Source of the DNA: Bacteroidales bacterium
Lineage (GTDB): Bacteria; Bacteroidota; Bacteroidia; Bacteroidales; VadinHA17
Assembly: GCA_029932855.1 (NCBI GenBank)
Contig: JAOZPG010000001.1
Location: forward strand, 245,084 to 309,083
Length of the DNA: 64,000 bases
Direction of reading: 5' to 3'
A program made the translations under genes and the position numbers. The stretch's first letter is position 1; each line of letters opens with the position of its first letter. Below are positions 46,586 to 57,398 of the stretch, piece by piece. The notes below the pieces were generated by a model. The model made no database searches. It was not told the DNA's origin and saw only the letters and a list, made by a program, of their open reading frames with translations.

Positions 46586-47677
46586 GTGAATAAAAATAAT
46601 TTCTGTGTTATTATGGCAGGAGGTATTGGCAGCAGGTTCTGGCCATTAAGCCGTACTGCCAGGCCAAAACAATTCCTGGATATCCTGGGTACAGGGAAAT
46701 CACTTTTACAACATACTGTTCAAAGGTTTATGAATATTTGTCCTGTTGAGAATATATTCATTGTTTCAAATAAAGAATATGAAAGTATTATTAAAGAGCA
46801 GTTACCCGATTTTTCTGATTTCCAGATTATGCTGGAGCCATTAAGAAAGAATACGGCACCATGTATTGCTTATGCTAATTACAGGATTAAGCAGGTTAAT
46901 ACAAATGCTAATATTATTGTTGCTCCTTCCGATCATATTATTTTAAATGAAAAGGAATTTATTAAGAAAGTTATTCAGGGGCTTAAGTTTGTAAGTGAGA
47001 ATGATGCTTTGCTTACCCTGGGTATTAAACCAGGCAGGCCGGAAACGGGCTATGGTTATATACAAGGGATGAAGAAACCTGTTAAAAAAGGGATGCCTGA
47101 TCTTATGAAGGTAAAGACATTTACCGAAAAACCTGACCTTAGCTTGGCGAAAGCATTTTTACGAAGCGGTGATTTTTACTGGAATTCGGGCTTGTTTATC
47201 TGGTCTTTGAAAACGATACAGGATTCATTTAATACTCACCTGGCAGAAGTAGCTTCATTATTCAATGAATTGGAGACAGGTTTGTCTCCGGACAGTGAGG
47301 CTGTAGCTATAGGATCAGCATATAATGAGTCAAGAAACATATCCATTGACTATGGCATAATGGAAAAAGCCGAGAATGTTTATGTTTTGTCTGCTGACTT
47401 TGGCTGGTCTGACCTGGGGACATGGAGCTCTTTATATGATCATCATGAGAAGGATGAGAATAATAATACAATAAGTGGGAAGAGCATAATGATATATGAT
47501 AGCAAAGGATGTATATTAAATGCTCCGGATCAGAAAGTGGTGGTTGTACAGGGATTGAAGGATTATATTGTTGTTGATTCTGAAAAGGTATTACTTATTT
47601 GCAGGAAAAAGGATGAGCAGTCCATAAAGCAAATAGTAAATGATGTAAAGATGCGAAGAGGCGAAGAATATATTTAA
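46586..47677 (+). CDS. Mannose-1-phosphate guanylyltransferase (GTG start)
   Basis: CVIMAGGIGSRFWPLSRTARPKQFLDILGTGKSLLQHTVQRF; FTEKPDLSLAKAFL...FYWNSGLFIW. Confidence 0.93.
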   Translation: MNKNNFCVIMAGGIGSRFWPLSRTARPKQFLDILGTGKSLLQHTVQRFMNICPVENIFIVSNKEYESIIKEQLPDFSDFQIMLEPLRKNTAPCIAYANYRIKQVNTNANIIVAPSDHIILNEKEFIKKVIQGLKFVSENDALLTLGIKPGRPETGYGYIQGMKKPVKKGMPDLMKVKTFTEKPDLSLAKAFLRSGDFYWNSGLFIWSLKTIQDSFNTHLAEVASLFNELETGLSPDSEAVAIGSAYNESRNISIDYGIMEKAENVYVLSADFGWSDLGTWSSLYDHHEKDENNNTISGKSIMIYDSKGCILNAPDQKVVVVQGLKDYIVVDSEKVLLICRKKDEQSIKQIVNDVKMRRGEEYI

Positions 47678-47704
47678 GAATACAGCTTATATTAATTTTG
47701 TAGC

Positions 47705-47740
47705 AAAAAAAAACTCCTGATATGTAACAGGAGTTTTTTT
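47705..47740. terminator. Bidirectional rho-independent terminator between convergent genes
   Basis: aaaaaaaaactcctgatatgtaacaggagttttttt: stem AAAAAACTCCTG / CAGGAGTTTTTT. Confidence 0.9.
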
Positions 47741-47761
47741 ATTGATATAGTATTTATAATT

Positions 47762-48607
47762 CTAATATTCCCAAAGATCCTGTTCCATATTGAAAATAGC
47801 TTCCTTGATCTTCTCTGATTCAAGTAAGGCTCCTCTGCCGGTTTCATACTCTGTTACCGACCGGTTATCATAAACATTTGATTCGGCAAGAATATAACTG
47901 GCAAATCTTCGCTGCAGGAACAGATCATCATAGGAAATACGATGTGCGTCATTTTTCCTGTTATAGGCCTCATGATTTGCAAAGGTTGATCTGAAATCAG
48001 GATAAGATATCCAGAATAATTTCCTTTTTTCCGTATTCTGAGTATCATCGTTATAGGAGATTCTTATAGGACAAAGTCCCAATATTCTAACTTGCAATGA
48101 AGACAGTTTATTATCAAAATACCAAACCTCTTGTACTATATATTGTTTCACTTCGGATGATCTGGCATCAGTCCTGGTAATTTCCTGGGTGTATACTCCG
48201 GGATTATTTGGGTCTTCAACTTCAATAGTATCTACAGAAGCACCAAATTTCTTATCTATCTCTGAAAGGGTTGTTTGAATGGTCATATCTTCGCCCAAAT
48301 CACCATCATAAGCATTTACGGTCCCCGATTTAATTTCACCAAGGATAACATCTATTAAACTGTTCCAGTCACCTTTGGGTTCTGTGGGGAAGTATAATGG
48401 CTGATTCATTTTTTCCCTGAGATCAATTAACCTCCATATCTTTTTGGCCCACATAACATCTGCTTCCCTCAGGAAAGGATATGGTGCCGGGTCTCTTTGA
48501 CCGATTTGTTTTTCATATATCCAATTTGCCTGTTGTGCTTTTGTTTCCTGTGAATAGAAAACCAGAAGCATAAAAAGAATGGCAAATAAGCCTATTATTT
48601 TCTTCAT
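47762..48607 (-). CDS. gldN: T9SS/gliding protein GldN
   Basis: QQANWIYEKQIGQRDPAPYPFLREADVMWAKKIWRLIDLREKMNQPLYFP; downstream of gldM. Confidence 0.92.
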   Translation of the reverse strand: MKKIIGLFAILFMLLVFYSQETKAQQANWIYEKQIGQRDPAPYPFLREADVMWAKKIWRLIDLREKMNQPLYFPTEPKGDWNSLIDVILGEIKSGTVNAYDGDLGEDMTIQTTLSEIDKKFGASVDTIEVEDPNNPGVYTQEITRTDARSSEVKQYIVQEVWYFDNKLSSLQVRILGLCPIRISYNDDTQNTEKRKLFWISYPDFRSTFANHEAYNRKNDAHRISYDDLFLQRRFASYILAESNVYDNRSVTEYETGRGALLESEKIKEAIFNMEQDLWEY

Positions 48608-48628
48608 GTCTTTATTCTTTAATATTCA

Positions 48629-50254
48629 TTACTTGACTTTAAAAACCAGAGGAGGCAATTTCCTTGTTTTTCCATCCGGACCAACAGCCTTGATCTCACT
48701 TATATAAGCAGTCTGGTTACGCTTAAGTCTTTTTAACAGTGCTTTTTGTGCTGATGTGAAGAGATTATTGCCTGAATCCTCATCAATGGTGTATCCTTTA
48801 TCGGTTATAGATACCCTGAAGCCTGTAACTCTGAAGGAAAGGTCAAAATCAAAATTCTCAAGTTCAGCTACAACGCCCCTTTGTGCAGACAGGATTGCTT
48901 TAGATATATCTCCACCCTTGCTTCCGGCAACCTTGGCAACAGGATCAGGCACATTTTTTACCCTGAATTTAACAGAACCCATGGTTTTGGCTTTTCCGCC
49001 AACATTTGCTGTAACAGTAACTTTTGCTTCAACACCAGGTTTTCTGGGCCTGACTATGAAATTTCCTCTGAATCGTTTGGTTTTTCCCCGGCTGATCTTT
49101 CCGTTTGTCATACTTGCCCTGATCTGTGAGTCTCCAATTCCGGGAACTGAAATATTAACCGGGTTATCAACTCCAACATAAAAAACGTTCATAGCTGTCG
49201 GTGAAACAACCACGTTGGGAGCAGCTACCATATAACTTCCTTCAAAGGGATAAGCAATCTTAGATCCATCAGGAGCCTTTACCTTAATAAGACCTCCCCA
49301 TTTCTTTTCCCCAAGGCTTGAGGTTTTCTTTTTATAGATTCCCATCCCTCTTTCATCTATGGTAAGAGTTTCATAATCTCCTATCATTTTGTATTCTTTA
49401 GAACCGTTTGCAGCTGTAATGGTCTCATATTTTCCAACCTGTATCTCAGGCTTTTGAGTTGAGTCCATAGCTGCAATAAAGACTTTAGCCTCGTAATTAC
49501 TTCCACTTGTAATATGGTTGGAGCCAATTACAGTAGGGACAAGCTTATTGACTCTTATATCCGCTGCTCCAATCTGGCTAAAAAAGAAATCAAGAGCATC
49601 GGCTTCAGCATTTCTGACATCGTTTTGAATTTTCGACAGTATGGTAATAACAGCAACAAGGGGTAATGTATGAAAATTATGATACTCCCATAATACTGTT
49701 TGATCATGTTCCTTAACATCATTGGTAAGCAAGCTGTTTTCAATACCTGCTGTAACATTAGGATGTCCTTCACCAACTTGTTCAAGCAGGAACTCCCTGT
49801 AATCAATTATTGCAGCCTTAAGATCGAAAGCCTTTCCGTTATTGTTAGAGCCGATAAGTATTTCTGAAGGGATGTTAGTATCATCTATTCTTTTTATTTT
49901 CTCTGTTTCAACATGCCCGTCAACGATAGCATCCAGGTCTCCTGCAGTTTCAACAATTTCAACCTTTAATGATTGAATATATTCGTATAGTTCATTAGAG
50001 CGTTCTCTCACAGAGCGGGCAACCTTAACCCAGGGTCCGGCTTTGGCAGGGTTAGCAAGAGCTTTTGATTCGAAGTCGGCATAAACCACATTGTTCTTTT
50101 GCATAAAATTAGCTGTGGTTTTTACAAGACCTTCATCCACCCTCTTAAATGCTTCGACAGCTTCTTTTGATACATTCAGTGCCAGCAATGCTGTTAGCAC
50201 CAAATACATCATTCCTATCATTTTTTGTCTCGGAGTTTCTTTTCCGTGAGCCAT
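48629..50254 (-). CDS. gldM: T9SS motor protein GldM
   Basis: ETPRQKMIGMMYLVLTALLALNVSKEAVEAFKRVDEGL N-terminus; Ig-like C-terminal domains. Confidence 0.95.
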   Translation of the reverse strand: MAHGKETPRQKMIGMMYLVLTALLALNVSKEAVEAFKRVDEGLVKTTANFMQKNNVVYADFESKALANPAKAGPWVKVARSVRERSNELYEYIQSLKVEIVETAGDLDAIVDGHVETEKIKRIDDTNIPSEILIGSNNNGKAFDLKAAIIDYREFLLEQVGEGHPNVTAGIENSLLTNDVKEHDQTVLWEYHNFHTLPLVAVITILSKIQNDVRNAEADALDFFFSQIGAADIRVNKLVPTVIGSNHITSGSNYEAKVFIAAMDSTQKPEIQVGKYETITAANGSKEYKMIGDYETLTIDERGMGIYKKKTSSLGEKKWGGLIKVKAPDGSKIAYPFEGSYMVAAPNVVVSPTAMNVFYVGVDNPVNISVPGIGDSQIRASMTNGKISRGKTKRFRGNFIVRPRKPGVEAKVTVTANVGGKAKTMGSVKFRVKNVPDPVAKVAGSKGGDISKAILSAQRGVVAELENFDFDLSFRVTGFRVSITDKGYTIDEDSGNNLFTSAQKALLKRLKRNQTAYISEIKAVGPDGKTRKLPPLVFKVK

Positions 50255-50285
50255 AGTTGTATGGTATTAATTTAGAAAGACTGAA

Positions 50286-51188
50286 TTATTTGCTCATTAC
50301 ATTCATTGCTGCAAGCATATTACCATAAATGGTATTAAGAGCAGCAAGATTATCACTGAGCTTTGTAACTTCTTCCTTATATCTTTTAGTATTATCAGCA
50401 GAACTGATAAGATCATCCATCATGTTTTGCATGCCATCATAAAGAGCTTCAGTATTCTGTAAATGTTTATTTGTACCTTCCAGTTGCAATTCATAAACTG
50501 CATTAAGGGCAGCAAGATTCTTATTTACTGTTTCAAGATGATCGCCATATGATTTACTGCCGTCTTCAATAGTAGTAAATGACTGGGACAACTTCTGGTA
50601 ACTTGAACCTGACTCGGTAATAAGATTAGCTGTTTTGTCGTATGATTCTGACAGTCTTTCCACTGAGCTTTTCAGGGTCTGGGTTGACTCAACATATGAT
50701 TCTGTGTGGCTGTTGATTGTGTCAGCAGCTTTCTGAACATTTTCAACATAGTTATTACTGGCTACTGCTGCATCTGAAATATCAGTCAGGTTTTCAGTGG
50801 TAGTGTTCAGTGTTTTCAGTCCGTCACCCAGCTTCCTGAACAGGTCGGGTGTTATTTGTGCATTTTCAAGAAGACTGTCAAACTTCTCAAGGGCAGAAGA
50901 ACTACCATGAACAGGCTTGTGGTATTGTTCAAGTTCATCTTCATCTGTTAAACCTGCAAGTTCAGGATAGACCAGTGTCCAGTCAACTTCTTCATGCAAA
51001 GGTTCAAAAGCTGAGAAAAAGAAAATGACAGCCTCAGTGGAAAGGCCAAGGGTTAACATAAAGCCGGCTAAAGGCCAGTGCTGAATTTTAAAAAGTGCTC
51101 CGATAATTACAACGGAAGCCCCCAGGCCGTAAAGCTTAGCCATAAATGCTTTCCATCCGCTACTTTGTACAATTTCAGTAAGATTCAT
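50286..51188 (-). CDS. gldL: T9SS motor protein GldL
   Basis: SSGWKAFMAKLYGLGASVVIIGALFKIQHWPLAGFMLTLGLSTEAVIFFFSAFEP. Confidence 0.95.
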   Translation of the reverse strand: MNLTEIVQSSGWKAFMAKLYGLGASVVIIGALFKIQHWPLAGFMLTLGLSTEAVIFFFSAFEPLHEEVDWTLVYPELAGLTDEDELEQYHKPVHGSSSALEKFDSLLENAQITPDLFRKLGDGLKTLNTTTENLTDISDAAVASNNYVENVQKAADTINSHTESYVESTQTLKSSVERLSESYDKTANLITESGSSYQKLSQSFTTIEDGSKSYGDHLETVNKNLAALNAVYELQLEGTNKHLQNTEALYDGMQNMMDDLISSADNTKRYKEEVTKLSDNLAALNTIYGNMLAAMNVMSK

Positions 51189-51233
51189 AGTAGGTTGATT
51201 ATTTGATTACAATTTCTGTTTTTATTTAAAGAT

Positions 51234-52571
51234 TTACTTTAATCCCATATATGCCCTGACATTTCTGAACCCTATATATGATTTTGCAGAATCCTGATAT
51301 TCATAAGTGCGTGTACTTGTTTGCAGGTAATATGCAATATCTTTCCAGGAACCTCCCCTGATAACCTTTCTTTTCATTATAATAGGATCATCAGGACGTG
51401 CATTATGCTGATAATTAGGATTCATATCATGAGTAAACACATATGATGATTCATCAAATGTACTGGCTGTCCATTCAGCTACATTTCCAGCCATGTCATA
51501 TAAGCCAAATTCGTTCATGTCATATGATCCAACTGCATTTGAATAAAGGGCCCCATCATCAACGTACCTTCCCCTGAGGGGTTTGAAGTTGGCTAAGAAA
51601 CAACCCTGGTCATTTCTGGTATATAAACCTCCCCATGGATACATTGAAAAGTCAAGTCCGCCTCTTGCAGCATATTCCCATTCCGCTTCAAGGGGAAGCC
51701 TGTATTCCTGTACAAAAGTACCACCCTGAGACATGAGGTAAGAGTTTAAAAATTGCGTACGCCATATGCTGAATGCATTTGCCTGTTCCCATGAAACCCC
51801 TACAACAGGGTACTCATCAAATGAGGGATGCCAGAAATACATACTGGCCTGAGGCTCATTGTATGAAAAGGTGTAATCACGTATCCAGACAAGAGTGTCG
51901 GGATAACAGTTTATCTTATTGTGAAAAATAAATGATTGTCTTCCTGTTACTTTAACTTTTTCTCCGTCCTGGTTGTATGCTTCCCCGTCATAAGACTGAG
52001 TCTTATAATTATACCTGTTCGACTGTTTGGCAGCCTGTTTCATATCTATCCAGTAATATGCATAAATAAGTTTCCTGGTATCAATCTCTTTTCTACCAAA
52101 AAACCTTTCTTCGGGAGGATAATACATATCTTCAAGGATATCTGTGATCTCAGGAGTATCCTTGGGATTAATCTCTGTTTCCCAGTTAATACGGGGCGGG
52201 TCGTATGGGTCACCGTTTTCATCCACCTTAAAGAAGCCATCTATCTGTGCATCTCCCAGTTTGTAACGCTTTATGGAATCGCGTACATAATAAACAAACT
52301 GACGATATTCATTATTAGTGATCTCGGTATCATCCATCCAAAATGCATCCACAGTAACAGTTCTGCTCATGGCATTCATAGACCAGGCAACATCCTGGTC
52401 ACTCGGACCCATATTGAAGCTTCCCTGTGGAATGAATCTCATGCCATAAGGATTGGGTTCAAACCATTTTTTGCGTCCCTGGACACCAACGAGCTCACCC
52501 GTATATGAGCTGTTACCACAGCTACTCGCTAATAATATGGTTATAATTCCAACTATAAATATTTTTTTCAT
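51234..52571 (-). CDS. gldK: T9SS lipoprotein GldK (FGE-sulfatase fold)
   Basis: Lipobox LLASSCGN; FIPQGSFNMGPSDQD...FWMDDTEITNNEYRQFV...RLPLEAEWEYAARGG...GNVAEWT...VIRGGSWKD. Confidence 0.94.
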   Translation of the reverse strand: MKKIFIVGIITILLASSCGNSSYTGELVGVQGRKKWFEPNPYGMRFIPQGSFNMGPSDQDVAWSMNAMSRTVTVDAFWMDDTEITNNEYRQFVYYVRDSIKRYKLGDAQIDGFFKVDENGDPYDPPRINWETEINPKDTPEITDILEDMYYPPEERFFGRKEIDTRKLIYAYYWIDMKQAAKQSNRYNYKTQSYDGEAYNQDGEKVKVTGRQSFIFHNKINCYPDTLVWIRDYTFSYNEPQASMYFWHPSFDEYPVVGVSWEQANAFSIWRTQFLNSYLMSQGGTFVQEYRLPLEAEWEYAARGGLDFSMYPWGGLYTRNDQGCFLANFKPLRGRYVDDGALYSNAVGSYDMNEFGLYDMAGNVAEWTASTFDESSYVFTHDMNPNYQHNARPDDPIIMKRKVIRGGSWKDIAYYLQTSTRTYEYQDSAKSYIGFRNVRAYMGLK

Positions 52572-52618
52572 GACTTATCTAGGTTTAATATTGCAAGTAA
52601 TACAAATTTTTTAAAAAA

Positions 52619-53560
52619 TCATAGAAATCTAATACTTTTATAACGCTTAGGACTCCTGTCCAGGCCTAAACTAAAACAATAATTTACTAAAAATTCATGG
52701 CTTCCTGTTGTGCCTTGAATAATATTGGATGTGGGGAATTCATAAGCATAACCAAGCCTGATTCCGTTAAATAATTGTATTCCAATAAGACTGGCTACTG
52801 AAGCCCCCAGTTTATAGGAAACGCCACCCCAGAATTTTTTATTGTATAAAACATTTGTATTTAGTGCTATTTCTGATGTTGCTCCATCCGATAATATCTG
52901 TATTGAAGGGAGTATTTCGAACAATGGATTTGCTAAACTAAAATCATAGCCGGCAGTAAAATAATAATGCCTTTTAAGGAATGGATTTCCTTTGGTATAG
53001 TTGAAACCGGGCTGATTAAGGTGGGTGCTGGAGAATCCTATATGCAGTTCATCGGTTTTATAAAAGAGGCCAAAACCCATATCAAAGGCAAATACACTTT
53101 CATTATTAGTAGGAATAAGGGGATCTCCACCCGGATCAACATGCTGATCACTGGTAGGTATTGACCATTCGGGTTCAAGACTCTGATTATACATACCAAC
53201 ACTCAGGCCTATTCCAAGTTTACCCGGACCCAGGTCCAGCCGGTATGCATAAGAACCGGTTATATTCAGGTTCTTATAAAAGCCAGCCTGGTCAGTCATT
53301 ATCATCAATCCCACCCCGCTGCTTATTCCAAAAGGATTGATGGCAGCATTTATATGTGCTATAGTACTGGAAGGAGCTCCCTCAAAACCTACCCATTGCT
53401 GTCTGTTCAGAAGAGTGGCACATACCATATCATTGCTTCCGGCATATCCCGGATTATTAGCCATATTATTAAACATAAAATGGCTGAATTGAGGATCCTG
53501 CTGGCTGTGAAGATCTATAGCAAGCAGGGATACCAAAACAATGAAAATAATTTTTTTCAT
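52619..53560 (-). CDS. PorP/SprF family type IX secretion membrane protein
   Basis: QQDPQFSHFMFNNMANNPGYAGSNDMVCATLLNRQQWVGFEGAPSSTIAHINAAI. Confidence 0.94.
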   Translation of the reverse strand: MKKIIFIVLVSLLAIDLHSQQDPQFSHFMFNNMANNPGYAGSNDMVCATLLNRQQWVGFEGAPSSTIAHINAAINPFGISSGVGLMIMTDQAGFYKNLNITGSYAYRLDLGPGKLGIGLSVGMYNQSLEPEWSIPTSDQHVDPGGDPLIPTNNESVFAFDMGFGLFYKTDELHIGFSSTHLNQPGFNYTKGNPFLKRHYYFTAGYDFSLANPLFEILPSIQILSDGATSEIALNTNVLYNKKFWGGVSYKLGASVASLIGIQLFNGIRLGYAYEFPTSNIIQGTTGSHEFLVNYCFSLGLDRSPKRYKSIRFL

Positions 53561-53732
53561 ATAGCTAAAACTAAGCTTTTGAAAAACACCTAATTGTTCT
53601 TACGTAAAATAAGCAAAAATATTGCTTTCATACAAATTATCTATTTCCTGCTATATGCTGATACAGGACAAGCAAGTCAGCAATTTCTTTATACTTCGAA
53701 ACAGGGATTTTGTTACTAAAAAGACTAGAAAT

Positions 53733-54902
53733 TTAATTAATCCTTTGAAATGCCCTCCACCATCTGTCGGGAATCTCCTGCTTGCCAGCATTCAGGTAGT
53801 CCTGGTAAGAACATGAAATAAGGCTTGTTGCTTTTCCTGTTTTTCCGGGTTTCTTTAAATAGGGGACTTCTATCCACCAGCGATCCGTATGTTCACTTTT
53901 GTAAAAAATCAGCTCCTGTTCTATAGAATCAAGACTAACAATATATTTTGTGAAAGTTTCCGGGTCACCGGGTTTCTCAATTAATCTTTGCGAGTAAGCT
54001 TCTATGAAATACCATATTATTTGTGCACCCAGATGAGCTGTTTGATTATTATTATCGTACTTCGGGTTTATTTCAGAAACGATAAATGCAGAAAGCCTGT
54101 CGCTTAAACCTGCATATCTGGCTATTTGGCAGATTTCTTCGCCATGAAAGCCATTTGGAGACGGATGATAATGTCCCGGGGCGTCGGATTGTTTTACAAC
54201 ACTAATATCCAGGCTTACAAGATCAGCATCCCTGAAAACCGGTTCCAGGTTTTTTAAATCTGCCCGGGCCTCACCCAGCCGTATGGTTTCATAAAATAAA
54301 TTCTTGAGTAACTCAATATCCGTGGGATCGGTATAATGGATCTGGTTTCCAATATTGGTAAAATTGGATAGAAATTTTGTTTTCCGGCTTATTATGTGCT
54401 GAAGATAATTGCCTGAATTAATGCTTTTTCCACTTGCCTTTATATCGATCTTTGAGTCTATACTAACAAGATTAATTGTTTTTTGATTTTTTTCATATGC
54501 CAGGAGGGCACCATAGCTAATATCCTGAGACCCTCCTATAATCACCGGGATTACATTTTTTGAGAACAATTCCACCAAAACATCTCTTAAGCCGAAATAA
54601 CTGTCCTGGGCTGAAGGACCTTTTTTTAAGTTTCCCAGGTCAGCAATACTGTTTTTCTTTCCTGTCTGATATAATTTATAAAGAAAGAGGCGAAGCTTAT
54701 CAGGAGCATTCCCGCTTCCTTTGTTATCTGAATGCCTGTCTTCAGGAACTCCTATCAGCGCGATCTCAAAATTTTCAATATTATTGATCTTATGATTTTC
54801 TGTATGAACAAATATGTTCCTTCCAAATTCCTTTTTTGGAAGTATTATATTATAATTTGTTTTACTAAGGCTTACGGGATCAAAATAGTCATTAAGGTTC
54901 AT
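53733..54902 (-). CDS. Arginase/formimidoylglutamase-fold protein with substituted metal-ligand motifs
   Basis: IALIGVPEDRHSDNKGSGNAPDKLR; PVIIGGSQDISYG (canonical GGDHS); VSIDSKIDIK (canonical DAHxD); LVSLDISVVKQSDAP (canonical SxDxDxxDP). Confidence 0.85.
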   Translation of the reverse strand: MNLNDYFDPVSLSKTNYNIILPKKEFGRNIFVHTENHKINNIENFEIALIGVPEDRHSDNKGSGNAPDKLRLFLYKLYQTGKKNSIADLGNLKKGPSAQDSYFGLRDVLVELFSKNVIPVIIGGSQDISYGALLAYEKNQKTINLVSIDSKIDIKASGKSINSGNYLQHIISRKTKFLSNFTNIGNQIHYTDPTDIELLKNLFYETIRLGEARADLKNLEPVFRDADLVSLDISVVKQSDAPGHYHPSPNGFHGEEICQIARYAGLSDRLSAFIVSEINPKYDNNNQTAHLGAQIIWYFIEAYSQRLIEKPGDPETFTKYIVSLDSIEQELIFYKSEHTDRWWIEVPYLKKPGKTGKATSLISCSYQDYLNAGKQEIPDRWWRAFQRIN

Positions 54903-54938
54903 TGCCTGATTAATATTTTATTGTTTCACGAATGAACA

Positions 54939-57278
54939 TTATGTGCTTTTCTTTGAAGATTTTTTACCTGCCTGATGTGTAGGACGATTTTTTGCTTTTT
55001 CAATTATCTCCATGCATTTTTCAAGATCCATATCTTCGGGTTTTATGTTTTTGGGGATCTTAAAATTCTTTTTTTCATAACTGATATATGGCCCCCAGTG
55101 ACCATTCAGTATCTTGAGGTTTTCTTTTTCGGCAAAAGTTTTAATGAGCTTCTTTTTATCGGCTTCTCTTTTAAGCAAAATGATCTCAATTGCCCTTTCT
55201 TCGCTAATCTTTAAGGGATCATCTTCTTTTCCAAGGGAATAAAATTTTCCTTTATGTCTTATATATGGTCCATATTTCCCTGTTGAGATTACCAGGGGAT
55301 CATCTTCAAAACTTCCTGCTTCTCTTGGGAGCTTAAAGAGCTCAAGCGCTTCTTCAAGGCTTATCGTTTCTATTCTCTGATTTTCCCGTAATCCTGCAAA
55401 GCGGGGCTTTTGGTCGTTACCTGCCCTTCCGATCTGGGCAATTGGACCGTATTTACCCACCTTAACCAGTATATCTTCACCCGATTTGGGATCTTTCCCT
55501 AAAACCCGCTCTCCGGTAGATTTTTCAGATTCCTTAAGGGTTTTTTCTATTATTGGATGAAATCCGGAATAGAATTTATCTATCATTTTTACCCAATTGA
55601 GTCTGCCGGATGCTATTTCATCGAATTCTTTTTCAACAAGGGCTGTAAAATTATAATCGAGGATATTTTTAAAATGTGCAATTAAGAAATCATTTACAAC
55701 CATCCCAATGTCTGTTGGTAAAAGCTTGGATTTTTCCGATCCATATCTTTCATTTTTTTGAAACTCCTTAATAGTACCCTCAGTCATTTCCAGTATTTCA
55801 ATTTTTCTTTCTTCTCCTGACTGATGACCTTTTACGGCATAACCCCTGTTCTGAATAGTTGAAATTGTAGGAGCATAGGTGGATGGTCTGCCTATGCCCA
55901 GTTCTTCCATTTTCTTTACCAGGCTTGCTTCAGAATAGCGGTAGGGTGGCTGGCTATATTTCTCTGTAGCCATTATAGTCTTGTATTCCAGCTTTTTTCC
56001 TTCCCTGAGTGAAGGGGGAATTATTTTTGTACTTTTTTCGTCTTCTTCGTCAACAGATGCAGAATATATCTTCAGGAATCCGTCAAAGCTGATCACTTCG
56101 CCGCTTACCGTAAATACATCCTCCATATTGGAAACTGAGATGCTAACTATGGTTTTCTCAATTTCTGCATTACTCATTTGTGAGGCTATGGTTCGTTTCC
56201 ATATCAGGTCGTAAAGCTTAACTTCGGTGGCAGGACCCTCTACTGTCATATTTTCAAGGTATGTGGGGCGTATTGCTTCATGAGCTTCCTGGGCACCTTT
56301 AGATTTTGTTTTATACTTTCTTAAGAGGTGATATTTACTTCCATATTTATCACTTATTAGCTTGGAGGCGACATTTAAAGCCAGGCTTGAAAGGCTAAGC
56401 GAGTCGGTTCTCATATATGTTATCTTACCTGCCTCATATAATTTTTGAGCTACAGCCATAGTTTGGGCAACAGAAAAACCAAGTTTTCTTCCAGCTTCCT
56501 GTTGCAGGGTTGAGGTGGTAAATGGAGGTGCAGGAGAGCGTTTGCTGGATTTACTTGTGACGGAAGAAACTTCAAAAGAAGCATTGTGGCACTTTTCAAG
56601 GAAAATACGTGCTTCCGCATTATTTTTAAGTTTCCTCGACAGCTCGGCATTAACCTGAATTATTTCGCCCCCGGAGCCGGTAAAATAAAAAATGGCAGTT
56701 ATCTTATATGAAGAACTGGTTTTGAAATTCAGAATGTCACGTTCCTTTTCAACAAGTAAACGTACAGCAACCGATTGAACTCTTCCTGCAGAAAGTGAAG
56801 GCTTGACTTTCTTCCATAACAGAGGTGATAATTCAAATCCAACGAGCCGGTCTAAAACTCTTCTTGCCTGCTGTGCCTGAACGACATTATGATTTATCTT
56901 CCTGGGATTTTTGACAGCATCTTCAATTGCAGTCCTGGTTATTTCATGAAAAACAATTCGTTTAGTGTTTTCATCCTTTAATCCAAGTACTTCAGAAAGA
57001 TGCCAGGCAATAGCTTCTCCTTCCCTGTCCTCATCTGATGCCAGCCATACATATTTTGCCTTTTTTGCCAGTGATTTAAGCTCACTAACAATTTTCTTTT
57101 TACTGTCGGGCACAATATAAGATGGCTGATATTTATTATTAATGTCTACACCCAGGTCTTTTTTTGCCAGGTCGCGGATATGACCAAAACTCGACTTAAC
57201 ATTAAAATCCTTGCCGAGAATTTTTTCTATGGTTTTGGCTTTAGCCGGGGATTCAACAATTACAAGATTTTCTCCCAT
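54939..57278 (-). CDS. topA: DNA topoisomerase I
   Basis: MGENLVIVESPAKAKTIEKILG; WLASDEDREGEAIAWHLSEVLG; ITYMRTDSLSLS; C-terminal repeat domains. Confidence 0.97.
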   Translation of the reverse strand: MGENLVIVESPAKAKTIEKILGKDFNVKSSFGHIRDLAKKDLGVDINNKYQPSYIVPDSKKKIVSELKSLAKKAKYVWLASDEDREGEAIAWHLSEVLGLKDENTKRIVFHEITRTAIEDAVKNPRKINHNVVQAQQARRVLDRLVGFELSPLLWKKVKPSLSAGRVQSVAVRLLVEKERDILNFKTSSSYKITAIFYFTGSGGEIIQVNAELSRKLKNNAEARIFLEKCHNASFEVSSVTSKSSKRSPAPPFTTSTLQQEAGRKLGFSVAQTMAVAQKLYEAGKITYMRTDSLSLSSLALNVASKLISDKYGSKYHLLRKYKTKSKGAQEAHEAIRPTYLENMTVEGPATEVKLYDLIWKRTIASQMSNAEIEKTIVSISVSNMEDVFTVSGEVISFDGFLKIYSASVDEEDEKSTKIIPPSLREGKKLEYKTIMATEKYSQPPYRYSEASLVKKMEELGIGRPSTYAPTISTIQNRGYAVKGHQSGEERKIEILEMTEGTIKEFQKNERYGSEKSKLLPTDIGMVVNDFLIAHFKNILDYNFTALVEKEFDEIASGRLNWVKMIDKFYSGFHPIIEKTLKESEKSTGERVLGKDPKSGEDILVKVGKYGPIAQIGRAGNDQKPRFAGLRENQRIETISLEEALELFKLPREAGSFEDDPLVISTGKYGPYIRHKGKFYSLGKEDDPLKISEERAIEIILLKREADKKKLIKTFAEKENLKILNGHWGPYISYEKKNFKIPKNIKPEDMDLEKCMEIIEKAKNRPTHQAGKKSSKKST

Positions 57279-57398
57279 ATTATATTATGCTTTGTCGGAT
57301 TTATTTTTTAAACTAACCACAAAGAAAGCTAATTAGAAAAGTAAGTTCAAAATTTATTTTTAATTATTATTATTTTTGAGCCAATTAAACATCCATTT

